Assembly (NCBI RefSeq): GCF_021432085.1
Contig: NZ_CP090366.1
Span: forward strand, 1,984,001-2,048,000
Length of the DNA stretch: 64,000 bases
From: Stutzerimonas kunmingensis
GTDB lineage: Bacteria; Pseudomonadota; Gammaproteobacteria; Pseudomonadales; Pseudomonadaceae
Direction: 5' to 3'
The notes beneath the pieces were generated by a model that was not told where the DNA came from, ran no database searches, and saw nothing but the letters and a program-made list of their open reading frames with translations. Numbering within the stretch: the first letter of the stretch is position 1; each line of letters opens with the position of its first letter. The position numbers were made by a program, and so were the translations under genes. Of this stretch, positions 63,735 through 64,000 are shown in pieces.

Positions 63735-64000
63735 ATGAACCCGAACAAGACCGAAGAACTCAATTTCATCCGTGAAGGCGTGCGTGCCCTCTGTGCCGAA
63801 TTTCCCGCCGAATACTGGCGCAGGATCGATGAGGAAAAGGGCTTCCCGGAAGCCTTCGTCACCGCCATGACCGAGGCCGGCTGGCTCTCGGCGATGATTC
63901 CGGAAGAATACGGCGGCTCCGGCCTGGGTCTGGCCGAGGCTTCGGTGATTCTCGAGGAGGTCAACCGTTGCGGCGGCAACTCCGGGACCATTCATGGGCA
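63735..64000 (+). CDS. Acyl-CoA dehydrogenase, N-terminal part (runs off the window)
   Basis: The first 88 residues: MNPNKTEELNFIREGVRALCAEFPAEYWRRIDEEKGFPEAFVTAMTEAGWLSAMIPEEYGGSGLGLAEASVILEEVNRCGGNSG. The segment GWLSAMIPEEYGGSGLGL is the N-terminal domain signature of FAD-dependent acyl-CoA dehydrogenases. An acyl-CoA dehydrogenase gene follows ich in the P. aeruginosa itaconate locus, so a part in that pathway is likely. The rest is outside the window. Confidence 0.9.
   Translation, partial: MNPNKTEELNFIREGVRALCAEFPAEYWRRIDEEKGFPEAFVTAMTEAGWLSAMIPEEYGGSGLGLAEASVILEEVNRCGGNSGTIHG

Overview
The window comes from a high-GC gammaproteobacterium of the Pseudomonas stutzeri (Stutzerimonas) group. 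Evidence: a Pseudomonas-type rrn operon (16S beginning GAACTGAAGAGTTTGATC, tRNA-Ile/tRNA-Ala spacer), an HsbR/HsbA pair, a benR-benABCDK-catBCA-benEF benzoate cluster and the start of a Pseudomonas-type itaconate locus.

Layout. 1-6.7 kb: housekeeping genes (ABC-2 permease end, queF, DUF4404, mlaA, PilZ protein, hsbR-hsbA, tal, dusA). 7.0-20.2 kb: benzoate catabolism. BenR (AraC/XylS family) acts on two direct TGCA-N6-GGATA sites whose geometry matches the TOL Pm promoter. BenABC plus BenD turn benzoate into catechol; CatA, CatB and CatC perform the first ortho-cleavage steps; BenK, BenE and BenF are transport proteins. benF is split by a 1607-bp IS1182-family element with a clean 5-bp target duplication. 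20.2-26.1 kb: an rRNA operon behind four tandem promoters. 26.4-37.4 kb: fumC, a DUF2059 protein, bolA, trhO, a DsbA-like protein, an ABC exporter, an HBM-type chemoreceptor, a YdjM-like protein, arfB and an MFS transporter. 60.3-64 kb: a DUF2254 gene, then a LysR regulator divergent from an itaconyl-CoA-hydratase-like gene and an acyl-CoA dehydrogenase.

37,615-60,290 is the main discovery: a complete 22.7-kb Tn7-like transposon with identical 26-bp terminal inverted repeats (TGT...ACA) and internal TnsB-type repeats at both ends. It lies in the 3' end of the DUF2254 gene, whose last 14 codons are stranded on the far side. Its core, TnsA-TnsB-TnsC-TniQ, is at the right end; I see no CRISPR array or Cas gene.

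Cargo, left to right: a YgjP-like peptidase remnant; a mobilization remnant (integrase N-terminus joined to a TraF C-terminus, then an intact DUF3363 relaxase); a CzcCBA-type heavy-metal RND efflux operon preceded by a BlaI-type repressor and an M56 (BlaR1-like) protease, with the same 21-bp inverted-repeat operator before the regulator pair and before czcC; an IS5-family fragment whose transposase is interrupted by a complete group II intron; a small secreted His/Asp-rich protein; and a tightly overlapping four-gene operon (HsdS-like half subunit, HsdM-like protein with eroded catalytic motifs, two small unknowns) divergent from tnsA. The metal-responsive BlaI/M56 circuit and the HsdM/HsdS-like operon tied to the transposition genes are the best candidates for undescribed biology.
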